Assembly: GCA_021827805.1 (NCBI GenBank)
Contig: JAKAUG010000208.1
Location: 1 to 5,893, forward strand
Reading direction: 5' to 3'
Origin: Bacillota bacterium
GTDB lineage: Bacteria > Bacillota > Sulfobacillia > RBS10-35 > JAJYVN01
DNA: 5,893 nucleotides
The position numbers and the translations under genes were made by a program. Below the pieces are notes generated by a model, which saw only the letters and a list, made by a program, of their open reading frames with translations, did no database searches and was not told the DNA's origin. Of the stretch, positions 5,350-5,893 are shown piece after piece; position 1 is the stretch's first letter, and each line of letters begins with the position of its first letter.

Positions 5350-5893
5350 CAGGCCCGCCGCGGACCGTGGCCATCCAGGCACCAGAGCGTGCTGGGGACC
5401 GCGCCCCCCTTCAGATGCGCCTGCTCGGCCCCCAGCTCAGCGGGGGGGTCAGCTGGTCGCCCGAGTGAGGCGATGGCGTCTGAGGACGGCGCGGAGCGAT
5501 CCGGCTGGGTCCCCGCAGGCGGAGCGCGCCACCCGCTGAGCGTCAGCCCCCACGCCGTGGCGGCGAACTCCGTCCGCTTCCACGGCCGTCCCGCCGACGG
5601 GGGGCATCCCCGTTCGTCGCGGTGGCGAAGAGGACAACGAAGTTGAAGCGGTACCGGCGCGAACGCCGCCGAGCGCGCTCTCCTGGCTGCCCGGCGGGTC
5701 CTGGTCCGCGTCGTCGCGCGAGGGCGCCGGTCGTGGCGCTGACCGCTCGTTCAGCCTGTGCGCGGGTCTCCGCGCCATCCGCGACCAGTTGGCTCGCGCT
5801 TCCGGCACCCACAACGCGGCGCATGGGATCCGCGCTCGCCGATCTGTCCCCGCACCTGGGGCGCGGTCGTCTCTTCCGCCAGCACCCGGTATC
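5350..5893. other. Stretch without a convincing gene, possibly decayed coding sequence
   Basis: Open frames exist on both strands, as expected at this GC content, but none has a start with ribosome binding site plus a recognisable protein. On the minus strand at the right edge, one frame (5891 to ~5820) reads like coding sequence (VLAEETTAPQVRGQIGER), then a different frame (5824 to ~5735) reads ASQLVADGAETRAQAERAVS, a low-complexity, Ala/Glu-rich helix-like pattern as in chemotaxis receptors. A frameshifted remnant is possible but weakly supported. Also present are a 6-base stem (CCAGCT 5432-5437 with AGCTGG 5451-5456) and another (ACGGGG 5597-5602 with CCCCGT 5608-5613), neither followed by a T-run. 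Confidence 0.35.

Noticed and set aside
3915..5468. 517-codon plus-strand open frame opposite the oxidoreductase
   Set aside because: Antisense shadow: the minus strand encodes complete FAD and NAD motifs; the plus frame is His/Gln/Arg/Gly-rich without a recognisable domain.
5436..5540. Nine-base inverted repeat CTCAGCGGG (5436-5444) with CCCGCTGAG (5532-5540)
   Set aside because: The arms are about 90 bases apart; a match of this length is expected by chance in roughly 600 GC-rich bases.

Overview
This is a very GC-rich stretch of bacterial chromosome with strong G/C preference at third codon positions. The lineage cannot be fixed from the window. The mix of a bacterial-type ATP phosphofructokinase, a GT4 glycosyltransferase and a signal-less NodB-type deacetylase fits a high-GC environmental bacterium (Armatimonadota or Chloroflexota-like is a guess, not a result). 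There is no mobile element, CRISPR array, tRNA or rRNA.

Layout. (1) Bases 1-1238, minus strand: an ATP-dependent 6-phosphofructokinase with a complete active site. It does not stop at the usual ~320 residues but continues in frame for about 90 more residues and leaves the window. The extension reads like part of a GT-B (GT4-type) Rossmann domain. (2) Bases 1239-1462: a divergent intergenic region with a 15-base operator-like palindrome, a second overlapping inverted repeat, a competing pair of hairpins, and a possible promoter for the rightward genes. (3) Bases 1463-3861, plus strand: a two-gene operon. A GT4 glycosyltransferase whose N-terminal half resembles the SenB (selenosugar synthase) type is followed by a CE4/NodB-fold deacetylase that begins with TTG inside the stop codon of the first gene. 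(4) Bases 3862-4055: convergent intergenic spacer with a short hairpin right after the deacetylase stop. (5) Bases 4056-5276, minus strand: a two-dinucleotide-domain FAD/NAD(P) oxidoreductase of the NirB/rubredoxin-reductase type, with an extended -10 promoter upstream. (6) Bases 5350-5893: about 540 bases with no convincing gene, possibly decayed coding sequence on the minus strand.

How the genes may work together. The coupled glycosyltransferase and deacetylase, neither with a signal peptide, suggest a cytoplasmic route in which a sugar (perhaps GlcNAc) is transferred to an acceptor and then N-deacetylated. That is the logic of MshA/MshB (mycothiol) and BshA/BshB (bacillithiol), but here with a NodB-type instead of a PIG-L-type deacetylase. 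This is inference. The phosphofructokinase (glycolysis) and the flavoprotein (electron transfer) lie in separate transcription units and need not be part of it.
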